NCBI GenBank assembly: GCA_018702715.1
Contig: JABIYQ010000361.1
Coordinates: 1-8,804 of the forward strand
Direction: 5' to 3'
Origin: Desulfobacula sp.
GTDB taxonomy: Bacteria > Desulfobacterota > Desulfobacteria > Desulfobacterales > Desulfobacteraceae
DNA length: 8,804 bases
Made by a program: the position numbers and the translations under genes. This document shows positions 1 through 6,403 of this stretch, piece after piece. Within the stretch, counting starts at the first letter, position 1; the number at the start of each line of letters is the position of its first letter. The notes beneath the pieces are model-generated. The model was given only the letters and a program-made list of their open reading frames with translations, was not told where the DNA came from and made no database searches.

Positions 1-705
1 AAAAAAGAATCTCTTGCCTGGGCTGTCAATAAAAATGATCTGAAAATGCTGGAACAGATTAATAAATTTTTTTTATATGCAAATGAAACTGGGATACTGC
101 AACAGATATCTGATAAATATTATTCAAATATTGAAGATCAAGATCCATTTGATTTGAAAATATTTCATAAAAGAATTAAAACCAGACTTCCAAAATATAA
201 AAAAACAATTATTGAAGAATCAATAAAATATGATTTTGACTGGAAACTTATTGCTGCAATTATGTATCAGGAATCTCGTTTTAACCCAAATGCAAAAAGC
301 ATTACAAATGTCAGGGGTTTGATGCAGGTAACAACAGTGACAGCAAAGGAAATGGGTATTGAAAACCCTTTGAATCCTTTGCAAAGCGTTAAAGCCGGAA
401 TAAAATATCTTGATAAAATGGTTAAAAAATTTGACTATATAGAAGATGAATATGAAAGGATGCTGTTTGCTTTGGCCAGTTACAATATCGGATATGGTCA
501 TGTAATCGATGCTATGCAAATCGCCAAAGAAAAGGGGCTTATGGAAAACAGATGGCAAGATTTAAAAACAGTGTTGCCATTATTATCAAAATCAGACTAC
601 TATAAAAAGACAAAACATGGTTATGCAAGAGGGTGGGAGCCTGTTCAATATATTGAACGAATCCTAACCTATTTTGATATTCTTAAACAAAAACAAAAAA
701 TTTAA
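1..705 (+). CDS. mltF: Membrane-bound lytic murein transglycosylase F (MltF), 3' part
   Basis: Partial gene: the frame is open from base 1, and the residues before the first ATG at 46 (ESLAWAVNKND) match the end of the periplasmic solute-binding-like domain that precedes the catalytic domain in MltF. The true start is therefore upstream and the ATG at 46 is internal. The visible part is the SLT (lysozyme-like) catalytic domain, which cleaves the MurNAc-GlcNAc bond of peptidoglycan to give 1,6-anhydro ends. The catalytic Glu is in YQESRFNP (codon 271-273). It is followed by the RGLMQ motif, the ALASYNIGYGH motif, and the MltF-typical tail LPLLSKSDYYKK and HGYARGWEPVQYIE. The family is normally an outer-membrane-associated periplasmic enzyme, but its export signal would lie outside the window. 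The gene ends in TAA at 703-705, with no clear hairpin terminator after it. The family assignment is firm. Confidence 0.93.
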   Translation, partial: KKESLAWAVNKNDLKMLEQINKFFLYANETGILQQISDKYYSNIEDQDPFDLKIFHKRIKTRLPKYKKTIIEESIKYDFDWKLIAAIMYQESRFNPNAKSITNVRGLMQVTTVTAKEMGIENPLNPLQSVKAGIKYLDKMVKKFDYIEDEYERMLFALASYNIGYGHVIDAMQIAKEKGLMENRWQDLKTVLPLLSKSDYYKKTKHGYARGWEPVQYIERILTYFDILKQKQKI

Positions 706-737
706 TCTTGAGTACATATATCGAATAAATAAAAAAT

Positions 738-766
738 TTGACTTGCTCTATTCAATTTATTACTTA
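738..766 (+). promoter_or_regulatory. Possible sigma70-type promoter upstream of rng
   Basis: The 112-base gap between mltF and rng contains TTGACT (738-743, five of six matches to the -35 consensus). At 17-base spacing the -10 would be TACTTA (761-766), which is poor. Other -10-like boxes lie nearby, TAAAAT at 765-770 and TACAAT at 789-794, but neither has a good -35 at the right distance. A promoter somewhere in this gap is plausible because it separates mltF from rng, but the exact boxes are uncertain. Confidence 0.3.
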
Positions 767-817
767 AAATTTATGAATTCAATTAAAATACAATATAAAT
801 ATTAAAGAGACTGTCTA

Positions 818-2287
818 ATGACAACAAAAATTCTAATCAATGCAATGGATTCTGATGAAAACAGAATTGCAGCAATTAAAGATAACAAACTTGAACAATT
901 CCACATTGAAACAGCAGCAAAACAGGTAACACAAGGCAATATTTATAAAGGGATTGTCACAAGGGTTGAACCAAGCCTCCAGGCTGTCTTTGTTGATTAT
1001 GGTGCCCCTAAAAACGGGTTTCTACAAAAAAACGAAATTCATAAAGACTATTTCCAGGATGTGGAAGGTGGAGAAAAGGCTTTGTTCCATCTCATAAAAA
1101 AAGGTCAGGAACTTATTGTCCAGGTGACCAAAAACCCTATAAGCCAAAAAGGGGCAATGCTGACAACCTTTATTTCTCTGCCTGGAAGATTATCTGTTCT
1201 AATGCCTGGGAACTCAACAAAAGGTGTATCACGAAAGATAAGTGATGAAGACGAAAGGAAAAGGCTTGTTAGTATTATCAAATCAATGAAAATCCCCGAT
1301 GGATTTGGCATGATCGTACGAACAGCCGGGAAAAATTCTACAAAGACCTTATTGACTGCTGATTTAAAATACCTGATGCGTGTCTGGAAAAATATTGACA
1401 AAGAAGCAATGAAAAATACTGCACCATCGCTGCTCTACAAAGAACAAACCCTTGCTGTAAGATCTTTAAGAGATTATTTTACATCTGATGTTAATGAGAT
1501 TCTGATTGACAGTCCTGAAGTTTTTAAAGAAGTAATGGATTTTATCAGCGTGATTGCTCCGAAACAAAAAAAAATAGTCAAGCTTTTCAAGGGAGAAAAA
1601 CCCATATTTTCTAAATATCAACTTGAAGATCAGATTGCTTCTATTTACAAAAAAGAAGTGCTACTAAAATCTGGTGGCTTTCTTGTCATTGAGCAAACAG
1701 AAGCCCTGGTTTCCATTGATGTAAATTCAGGAAAATCCACTAAAAAGAAAAATATTGAAGAGACGGCTTTTCATACAAATCTTGAAACCTGTGAGGAAGT
1801 TGCACGGCAATTGAGACTACGTGATATGGGTGGATTGATTGTGGTTGATTTCATAGACATGAAGGATCGCCGGCACAAATCAGAAATTACCAAAACCCTG
1901 AAAAAGTACTTAAAATCAGACAAGGCCAAAACAAAAGTAGGCGGGATTACACCTTTTGGTTTGTTGGAAATGTCACGGCAAAGGATCAGACACTCAATTA
2001 CTTTTGGTAGTTATGAAACCTGCCGGCACTGTAATGGAAGAGGTCTAACACCTTCTGCAGAAACCCAGGGTCTTGCCTTTTTAAGACAATTGAATTTAAA
2101 AACAATAAAAGCGGAAGTTAAGGAAGCTATAGGGATTGTACCCATTGATGTGGCCGGTTATCTTTTAAACAAAAAAAGAGGTGAATTATCTGAAATTGAA
2201 TCTAAAAGATCAATTACCATTACAATTGAGGGAGATCCAAAGATGGTTTCAGGCGAAAGTAAAATCAGTATAGTTACCCCAAATTGA
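818..2287 (+). CDS. rng: Ribonuclease E/G family endoribonuclease (RNase G-like)
   Basis: A cytoplasmic single-strand endoribonuclease of the RNase E/G family, expected to act in rRNA maturation and mRNA decay, preferring 5'-monophosphorylated AU-rich RNA. The 489 residues equal the usual length of RNase G, and there is no long C-terminal scaffold as in RNase E. Visible parts are an S1-like RNA-binding region (about residues 36-125, with GNIYKGIVTRVEPSLQAVFV), the 5'-sensor/RNase H-like middle, and the DNase I-like catalytic core. The metal-binding aspartates are D301 (in VSIDVNSGK) and D344 (in IVVDFIDM), corresponding to D303 and D346 of E. coli RNase E. The zinc-link cysteines are C402 and C405 (TCRHCNGRG). 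The ATG at 818 is preceded by AAAGAGA (804-810), and MTTKILINAMD matches the family N-terminus. All key residues are present. It lies between mltF and the sec cluster, with gaps large enough for its own transcription. Confidence 0.95.
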   Translation: MTTKILINAMDSDENRIAAIKDNKLEQFHIETAAKQVTQGNIYKGIVTRVEPSLQAVFVDYGAPKNGFLQKNEIHKDYFQDVEGGEKALFHLIKKGQELIVQVTKNPISQKGAMLTTFISLPGRLSVLMPGNSTKGVSRKISDEDERKRLVSIIKSMKIPDGFGMIVRTAGKNSTKTLLTADLKYLMRVWKNIDKEAMKNTAPSLLYKEQTLAVRSLRDYFTSDVNEILIDSPEVFKEVMDFISVIAPKQKKIVKLFKGEKPIFSKYQLEDQIASIYKKEVLLKSGGFLVIEQTEALVSIDVNSGKSTKKKNIEETAFHTNLETCEEVARQLRLRDMGGLIVVDFIDMKDRRHKSEITKTLKKYLKSDKAKTKVGGITPFGLLEMSRQRIRHSITFGSYETCRHCNGRGLTPSAETQGLAFLRQLNLKTIKAEVKEAIGIVPIDVAGYLLNKKRGELSEIESKRSITITIEGDPKMVSGESKISIVTPN

Positions 2288-2296
2288 AGCTCTTTC

Positions 2297-2325
2297 TTGA
2301 CATAAATCATTCTATTGTGTATCCA
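2297..2325 (+). promoter_or_regulatory. Candidate promoter upstream of the LysM-like/sec gene run
   Basis: The 72-base gap after rng contains a perfect TTGACA (2297-2302). At 17-base spacing the -10 is TATCCA (2320-2325), matching only the first three consensus bases. The location, just after the rng stop and 34 bases before the next ATG, suits a promoter for the run starting at 2360. The weak -10 makes this a candidate only. Confidence 0.4.
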
Positions 2326-2359
2326 AAGCAATTTCGATCTTAATAATTAAGGGAAAAAT

Positions 2360-3385
2360 ATGCCAAAAAAAAGAAATGAGCATAAAAAATTAATAATAGC
2401 TTTTGCAGTCGTTTTTGTTGGGCTACTTTTGGGCGGAACATTGTATTTTAATAAATATCAGGAAAAAGATTTACCCTTAACTAATAACAAAACTATAATA
2501 CCGAAAAATGTTGCAAATAATAAACTAAAATCCATGGTTAAAACAGATAAAATCATTAAAGCAGATGAAATAGTTATCAGTGACAAAAAAGATATTAAGA
2601 CTGACAAAGATATTAAGACTGACAAAGATCTTAAGACTGACAAAGATGTTAAGACTGACAAAAATGTTAAGACTGACAAGACGATTAGCACAGCTTTGAC
2701 TGTGAAAGAAGACAAGAAAATTGTCAGCTCCGGCAAGACTGTGAAGACAAATGAAACAGTGGGTGGCAAGATTGTTGTTTTACCCGACATTGATTATAAA
2801 AATCTAAAAAAAAATGAAGCATTAAAACACCTCATGGTGTCGCGCAAAGATGAATTGGGTTTAAAAAAAAGTCTTGATATGATTGTCAATTCAGATGAAA
2901 GTTTTAAAGTTGGGGATGTCCAAATCCCTTTAAGAGATATTTTAGAAAAGGCTAGTGTTAAAGAAGGAAGGGTTTTTGAAGAAAAAATTGAAGACTCTGG
3001 GGCAGTTCAACCTGAAAAAATAAAAAAATTCGGGATTTATGTGGTTCAGCCAGGTGATAATATCTGGAATATTCACTTTAATATTTTAAAAGAATTTTAT
3101 GAACACAAGGGAATAAAACTTTCACATAAAGCAGATGAACCTTTTGACAGTGGAATGAGTTCAGGTGTTGGAAAAATTTTAAAATTTTCCGAAACCATGG
3201 TTATTATATACAATTTTGTTGACCAAAAAATTGATTCAAATATTGCACTTCTTGAACCCTTAAGTAAAATTATCGTTTATAATATGGATGAAATTTTTTC
3301 ACTTCTTCAGGAAGTTAATTATAAAAACATGGACAGAATCCAATTCGATGGAAAGACCATCTGGGTTCCGACAAAAAAAATATAA
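2360..3385 (+). CDS. Membrane-anchored protein with KTDK repeats and a divergent LysM-like C-terminus
   Basis: Function unknown. The 341-residue protein has a short basic N-terminus (KKRNEHKK) and one hydrophobic helix (about residues 11-29), so it is probably anchored in the inner membrane with its bulk in the periplasm. Next comes a Lys/Asp/Thr-rich linker (about 35-135) containing five tandem hexapeptides of the form DK(D/N)(I/L/V)KT at residues 75-105. A more ordinary segment (140-215) follows. At 227-240, YVVQPGDNIWNIHF looks like the start of a LysM peptidoglycan-binding domain. About 40 residues later, IIYNF...LLEPLSKIIVYN (282-308) resembles the second half of a LysM, and the end (IQFDGKTIWVP) also has a LysM-like finish. 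The start is ATG at 2360 behind AAGGGA (2349-2354). It precedes yajC by 33 bases. By inference it is a cell-wall-binding envelope protein; the LysM call is by eye and divergent. Confidence 0.72.
   Translation: MPKKRNEHKKLIIAFAVVFVGLLLGGTLYFNKYQEKDLPLTNNKTIIPKNVANNKLKSMVKTDKIIKADEIVISDKKDIKTDKDIKTDKDLKTDKDVKTDKNVKTDKTISTALTVKEDKKIVSSGKTVKTNETVGGKIVVLPDIDYKNLKKNEALKHLMVSRKDELGLKKSLDMIVNSDESFKVGDVQIPLRDILEKASVKEGRVFEEKIEDSGAVQPEKIKKFGIYVVQPGDNIWNIHFNILKEFYEHKGIKLSHKADEPFDSGMSSGVGKILKFSETMVIIYNFVDQKIDSNIALLEPLSKIIVYNMDEIFSLLQEVNYKNMDRIQFDGKTIWVPTKKI
2582..2674 (+). repeat. Five tandem 18-base coding repeats (hexapeptide DKDxKT)
   Basis: Units at 2582-2602 (21 bases, with an extra AAA codon), 2603-2620, 2621-2638, 2639-2656 and 2657-2674 share the pattern GACAAAGATNTTAAGACT. 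They differ mainly at the first base of the fourth codon (ATT, CTT, GTT) and at GAT/AAT. A degenerate sixth copy begins at 2675 (GACAAG). The near-identity at DNA level suggests recent expansion by slippage or recombination. The array is in frame, so copy-number change would alter linker length without a frameshift. Confidence 0.92.
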
Positions 3386-3404
3386 AATTATTTTTAATTA
3401 TTCT

Positions 3405-3411
3405 AAGGAGG
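3405..3411 (+). promoter_or_regulatory. Strong ribosome binding site deciding the TTG start of yajC
   Basis: AAGGAGG lies seven bases before TTG at 3419. The next in-frame ATG (at 3440) has no comparable site and would remove the conserved ISTAYA N-terminus, so TTG is the preferred start. Confidence 0.85.
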
Positions 3412-3418
3412 ATTTATT

Positions 3419-3763
3419 TTGATTAGTACAGCATATGCAATGGGACAAACAGGTGGCGCTGGCCAAGCTGGCGGTATCGCCGATTTTTTACCCATTATTA
3501 TTTTATTTGCCATTTTTTATTTTCTATTGATTCGACCCCAGCAGAAAAAAGCCAAAGAACATAGAGAAATGATATCCAATTTAAAAAAAGGGGTTAGAAT
3601 CATTACTTCTGGTGGTATTTATGGAACTATCCAAAGTATTGATGATACAACCATCGGGCTTGAAATAGCTGAAAAAGTAAAAATAAAAATTTCCAGGGGA
3701 AATGTTGCGGCTGTAATTTCTGATGCTGAAGCAGTACAGAAAGAAGATAAAAAGAAAAAATAA
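3419..3763 (+). CDS. yajC: Preprotein translocase subunit YajC
   Basis: A small inner-membrane accessory protein of the SecDF-YajC complex, which associates with SecYEG and assists export. The 114 residues fit the family size (about 85-120). A short N-terminal segment (MISTAYAMGQ) and Gly/Ala-rich stretch lead into a single membrane helix (about residues 22-39, FLPIIILFAIFYFLLIRP). This ends in the hallmark RPQQKKAKEH, followed by a small cytoplasmic beta domain (LKKGVRIITSGGIYGTI). The tail is Lys-rich (KEDKKKK). It starts at TTG behind a near-perfect Shine-Dalgarno and is 20 bases upstream of secD, the usual gene order. The identification is secure. Confidence 0.96.
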   Translation: MISTAYAMGQTGGAGQAGGIADFLPIIILFAIFYFLLIRPQQKKAKEHREMISNLKKGVRIITSGGIYGTIQSIDDTTIGLEIAEKVKIKISRGNVAAVISDAEAVQKEDKKKK

Positions 3764-3770
3764 ATCCATT

Positions 3771-3775
3771 AGGAG
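3771..3775 (+). promoter_or_regulatory. Ribosome binding site deciding the TTG start of secD
   Basis: AGGAG lies eight bases upstream of TTG at 3784. The resulting N-terminus (MKPFTFKSVSIIGVILAAIVF) has the short basic start and first helix expected of SecD. No in-frame ATG occurs before the conserved LGLDLQGG motif. Confidence 0.8.
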
Positions 3776-3783
3776 TAATTAGA

Positions 3784-5355
3784 TTGAAACCGTTTACCTT
3801 TAAGTCTGTATCAATTATCGGGGTTATTTTGGCAGCCATTGTCTTTTTGCTTCCCACCTTTTTAAATACCTGGCCACATAAAAAAATAAATCTGGGGCTG
3901 GATCTTCAGGGAGGAATGCATCTTGTACTTGAGGTTCAAAATATCAAAGCAGTTGAAGTTGAGATTGAAAGAACCATACAGGAAATTAAAAAACAACTTA
4001 GAAAAGATGGTGTGAAGCATCTTGGTATCTCCCGCCTTACTGACAACTCTATCCTTGCAAAATTTCCGGTTGGGGATAATAAATCCGCTTTTGAAACCGT
4101 CCTTTCTAGAAATTTTGAAAATCTTATCATCCAAAAACCTCACACAGATAATAATATTGTCTCCTTCAAACTGGCTCTGCCTGAAAAAGAAATAGAAAAC
4201 CTTAAAAAGATGGCCACTGAACAGGCACTTGAAACCATACGCAACAGGATTGATGAATTTGGTGTTAGTGAACCTGATATCCGAATCCAGGGCAAAAACA
4301 GAATCTTGCTGCAGCTGCCTGGCATTAAAGATCCTGACAGAGCAAAAGATCTTATCGGAAAAACAGCCCAATTGACTTTTCAAATAGTTGATGATGAAGC
4401 CGATGTTGGTTCTGCTTTAAACGGGACCCCTCCTGTGGGTGATGAAATCCTTTATCAGACCAAATATGAGGCAGGCTCAAGCGTACCCATCAAAACGCCT
4501 TTTTTAATCAAAAAAAGAGTTCTTCTGGATGGCAGCCTTCTAACAGATGCAAGGGTTGAATTTGACCAATTTCAACAGCCACAGATCGGCATTGAATTTA
4601 GTAGAAAAGGTGCCAGAATTTTTGACCGCATCACTGGAGAAAATATCAACAAAAGACTTGCAATAGTACTTGATAAAACAGTTTATTCAGCACCGGTTAT
4701 CCAGGATCGGATTGCCGGGGGTAAAGCAAGAATAACCGGCAGTTTTACTCTGGATGATGCAAAAGATCTTGCCATTGCGCTAAGGGCTGGTTCTTTACCT
4801 GCACCAGTGAAAATTATTGAAGAACGAACAGTTGGCCCCACCCTTGGTGCAGATTCAATTCGCACCGGTCTTATTTCAATGATGGTTGGCGGATTTCTTG
4901 TGATTTTATTTATGGTAATCTATTATAAAAATGCCGGTTTGATCGCTGATCTGGCTTTGCTTATTAATATTATTCTGATCGGCGGGGGCCTTGCAGCCTT
5001 CCAGGCCACTTTGACACTGCCGGGTATAGCCGGAATTATTCTTACCATTGGTATGGCGGTTGATGCCAATGTTATAATTTTTGAAAGGATCAGAGAAGAA
5101 TTAAAATCTGGAAAGACAGCTTTAGCATCAGTACATGCAGGTTTTGACAGAGCCGCCCTTACCATTCTTGATGCCAATGTCACAACCTTGATAGCAGCTT
5201 TGGTTTTATACCAGTTTGGTACAAGCTCCATAAAAGGATTTGCAGTAACCCTTTGTCTTGGTATTATCGCAAGTCTTTTTACAGCACTGGTTGTGTCCAA
5301 AGGTATTTTTAATTTTGTTTTAAAGAACAATCCATCCAAAAAACTAAGTATATAA
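3784..5355 (+). CDS. secD: Protein translocase subunit SecD
   Basis: An inner-membrane RND-type subunit that with SecF uses the proton-motive force to pull preproteins out of the SecYEG channel on the periplasmic side. The 523 residues are shorter than E. coli SecD (615) but complete in motifs. TM1 is at about 9-27, then the LGLDLQGGMHLVLE motif at 37-50. The large periplasmic P1 domain follows, with TIRNRIDEFGVSEPDI (151-166), LLQLPGI and IGKTAQLTFQ. The head/base part includes AIVLDKTVYSAPVI (293-306) and ALRAGSLPAPV (332-342). Five further helices fill the C-terminal 165 residues and include GMAVDANVIIFERIREEL (423-440), which holds the conserved transmembrane Asp (D427) implicated in proton coupling. 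The stop at 5353-5355 overlaps the secF ribosome binding site, suggesting coupled translation. Confidence 0.97.
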   Translation: MKPFTFKSVSIIGVILAAIVFLLPTFLNTWPHKKINLGLDLQGGMHLVLEVQNIKAVEVEIERTIQEIKKQLRKDGVKHLGISRLTDNSILAKFPVGDNKSAFETVLSRNFENLIIQKPHTDNNIVSFKLALPEKEIENLKKMATEQALETIRNRIDEFGVSEPDIRIQGKNRILLQLPGIKDPDRAKDLIGKTAQLTFQIVDDEADVGSALNGTPPVGDEILYQTKYEAGSSVPIKTPFLIKKRVLLDGSLLTDARVEFDQFQQPQIGIEFSRKGARIFDRITGENINKRLAIVLDKTVYSAPVIQDRIAGGKARITGSFTLDDAKDLAIALRAGSLPAPVKIIEERTVGPTLGADSIRTGLISMMVGGFLVILFMVIYYKNAGLIADLALLINIILIGGGLAAFQATLTLPGIAGIILTIGMAVDANVIIFERIREELKSGKTALASVHAGFDRAALTILDANVTTLIAALVLYQFGTSSIKGFAVTLCLGIIASLFTALVVSKGIFNFVLKNNPSKKLSI

Positions 5356-5367
5356 AGGAAATAAATA

Positions 5368-6399
5368 ATGCAGCTTATCAAGTCTGATATCAACATAGAC
5401 TTTATTGGTAACCAAAAAATTGGATTTATTATATCGATCCTCCTTATTCTCCTTAGCCTCGGATCCCTTATCGTTCATAAAGGTCCTAATTATGGCATCG
5501 ATTTTGTTGGTGGAACCATAATCCAAATCAAATTTACAGAATCGGTTCCTGTTGGTAAAATAAGGGCTGGTTTATCCAGTATAGGCCTTAATGATGCTTC
5601 AGTACAAAATTTTGGACAAGATCAGGACAATGAATTCTTAATCCGCACCAGTAACCAGAAAATGACTGATAAAGGTTTGTCACTGTCTATAAAAGATGCT
5701 GTCATGGCATCCTCCGGCATTACTCCTGAAATCCGAAGAGTGGAAATGGTTGGTCCTCAGGTGGGTAAAGATTTAAGGGAAAAAGCACTTTTAGCCATTT
5801 TTTATTCCCTGTTGTTTATCACCATATATATTTCGGGAAGATTTGAATTAAAATGGATATTGTCAGGAGTAACAGCGGGTTCTCTGATGACAGCAGTCTA
5901 TTTTCTATCTGTTTTTAATGTAAGTATGGCCGTACTTATTACTGTAGCTTTAATTGTAACACTGGTATTGTTCTGGACCTTACGTCTAAAATATGCAATT
6001 GGAGCGATTATAGCATTGTTACACGATGTATTGATAACTGTTGGTATTTTTTCACTCTTGAACCTGGACTTTTCTTTACCAATTATTGCAGCCCTTTTAA
6101 CAATAATAGGGTATTCATTGAATGATACTATTATTGTCTTTGACCGTATCAGGGAGAATTTAAAAGGCTCAAAAAAAACAGATTCCCTGCCGCTTTTGTT
6201 CAATAAGAGTATCAATAACACCCTTTCAAGAACAATTTTAACATCAGTAACCACATTAATAGTTCTTTTTGCACTTTATTTCCTGGGTGGCGAGATTATT
6301 CATAATTTTGCCTTTGCCATGATTGTTGGTGTGATTATCGGTACATATTCATCAATTTTTGTGGCCAGCCCGATTGTTCTTTTTGCTCATAAAAGGTAA
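5368..6399 (+). CDS. secF: Protein translocase subunit SecF, with an extra membrane hairpin
   Basis: The inner-membrane partner of SecD in the proton-driven export complex. Residues 1-40 hold TM1, followed by GIDFVGGT (43-50) and a P1-like periplasmic domain. MVGPQVGKDLREKALLA (127-143) leads into TM2. The conserved IGYSLNDTIIVFDRIREN is at 247-264 and the last helices run to FVASPIVLFAHKR. The start is ATG at 5368 behind AAGGAA (5355-5360). One thing is unusual. In E. coli SecF the RFEW motif after TM2 runs straight into the HD-containing helix, about 17 residues from RF to HD. Here RFELKW (158-163) and LLHD (217-220) are separated by about 46 extra residues that are strongly hydrophobic. 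The total length is only 343 because the C-terminal tail is short. Eight helices are predicted rather than six. No frameshift or lost motif is visible, so the protein should be functional. Confidence 0.96.
   Translation: MQLIKSDINIDFIGNQKIGFIISILLILLSLGSLIVHKGPNYGIDFVGGTIIQIKFTESVPVGKIRAGLSSIGLNDASVQNFGQDQDNEFLIRTSNQKMTDKGLSLSIKDAVMASSGITPEIRRVEMVGPQVGKDLREKALLAIFYSLLFITIYISGRFELKWILSGVTAGSLMTAVYFLSVFNVSMAVLITVALIVTLVLFWTLRLKYAIGAIIALLHDVLITVGIFSLLNLDFSLPIIAALLTIIGYSLNDTIIVFDRIRENLKGSKKTDSLPLLFNKSINNTLSRTILTSVTTLIVLFALYFLGGEIIHNFAFAMIVGVIIGTYSSIFVASPIVLFAHKR
5782..6075 (+). other. Possible tandem duplication of the TM2-TM3 hairpin inside SecF
   Basis: Residues 139-185 (copy A) and 187-236 (copy B) have the same layout. 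Each is a hydrophobic helix ending in a short polar turn with LK(W/Y), then a second hydrophobic helix ending in a short FNVS or LDFS-like loop. LKW at 161-163 and LKY at 207-209 are exactly 46 residues apart. Only copy B keeps the conserved HD pair (219-220). Sequence identity between copies is low, so this could also be an unrelated two-helix insertion. The extra residues are visible directly; the duplication origin is an inference. Confidence 0.42.
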
Positions 6400-6403
6400 T
6401 TTT

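Noticed and set aside
46..48. ATG at 46 as the true start of the first gene
   Set aside because: The frame is open to the window edge, and the residues before this ATG match the preceding MltF domain.
220..558. Minus-strand open frame of 112 codons opposite mltF
   Set aside because: It lies wholly inside a clearly conserved gene on the other strand and its translation has no recognisable domain. It is a shadow of an AT-rich coding sequence.
706..817. Small gene, RNA gene or terminator in the mltF-rng gap
   Set aside because: The gap is very AT-rich with no GC-containing hairpin, no T-tract after a stem and no plausible short coding frame. Only weak promoter-like boxes are visible.
1566..1574. 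Run of nine A bases in rng as a programmed frameshift or phase-variable tract
   Set aside because: The reading frame is intact across the run with full-length RNase G on both sides. A-runs are common in this AT-rich, Lys-rich window and there is no alternative product.
2582..2674. Short direct repeats as a possible CRISPR array
   Set aside because: The 18-base units are contiguous with no spacers and lie in frame within a gene, so they are a coding tandem repeat.
3385..3400. AT-only inverted repeat (AATTA...TAATT) before yajC as a terminator
   Set aside because: The stem is only about five A/T pairs and is followed by a Shine-Dalgarno rather than a T-tract, so it is unlikely to terminate transcription.
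3862..4383. Minus-strand open frame of 173 codons opposite secD
   Set aside because: It is long, but fully antisense to conserved SecD motifs, with Cys/Phe-rich low-quality translation and no family resemblance. It is treated as a shadow.
4923..5396. Minus-strand open frame of 157 codons opposite the end of secD
   Set aside because: It is antisense to the conserved membrane helices of SecD and has no independent support.
6359..6403. Upstream TTG start for the TPR lipoprotein
   Set aside because: It would overlap secF by 41 bases and add 15 residues that disturb the signal peptide. ATG at 6404 has a better-placed SD-like sequence.
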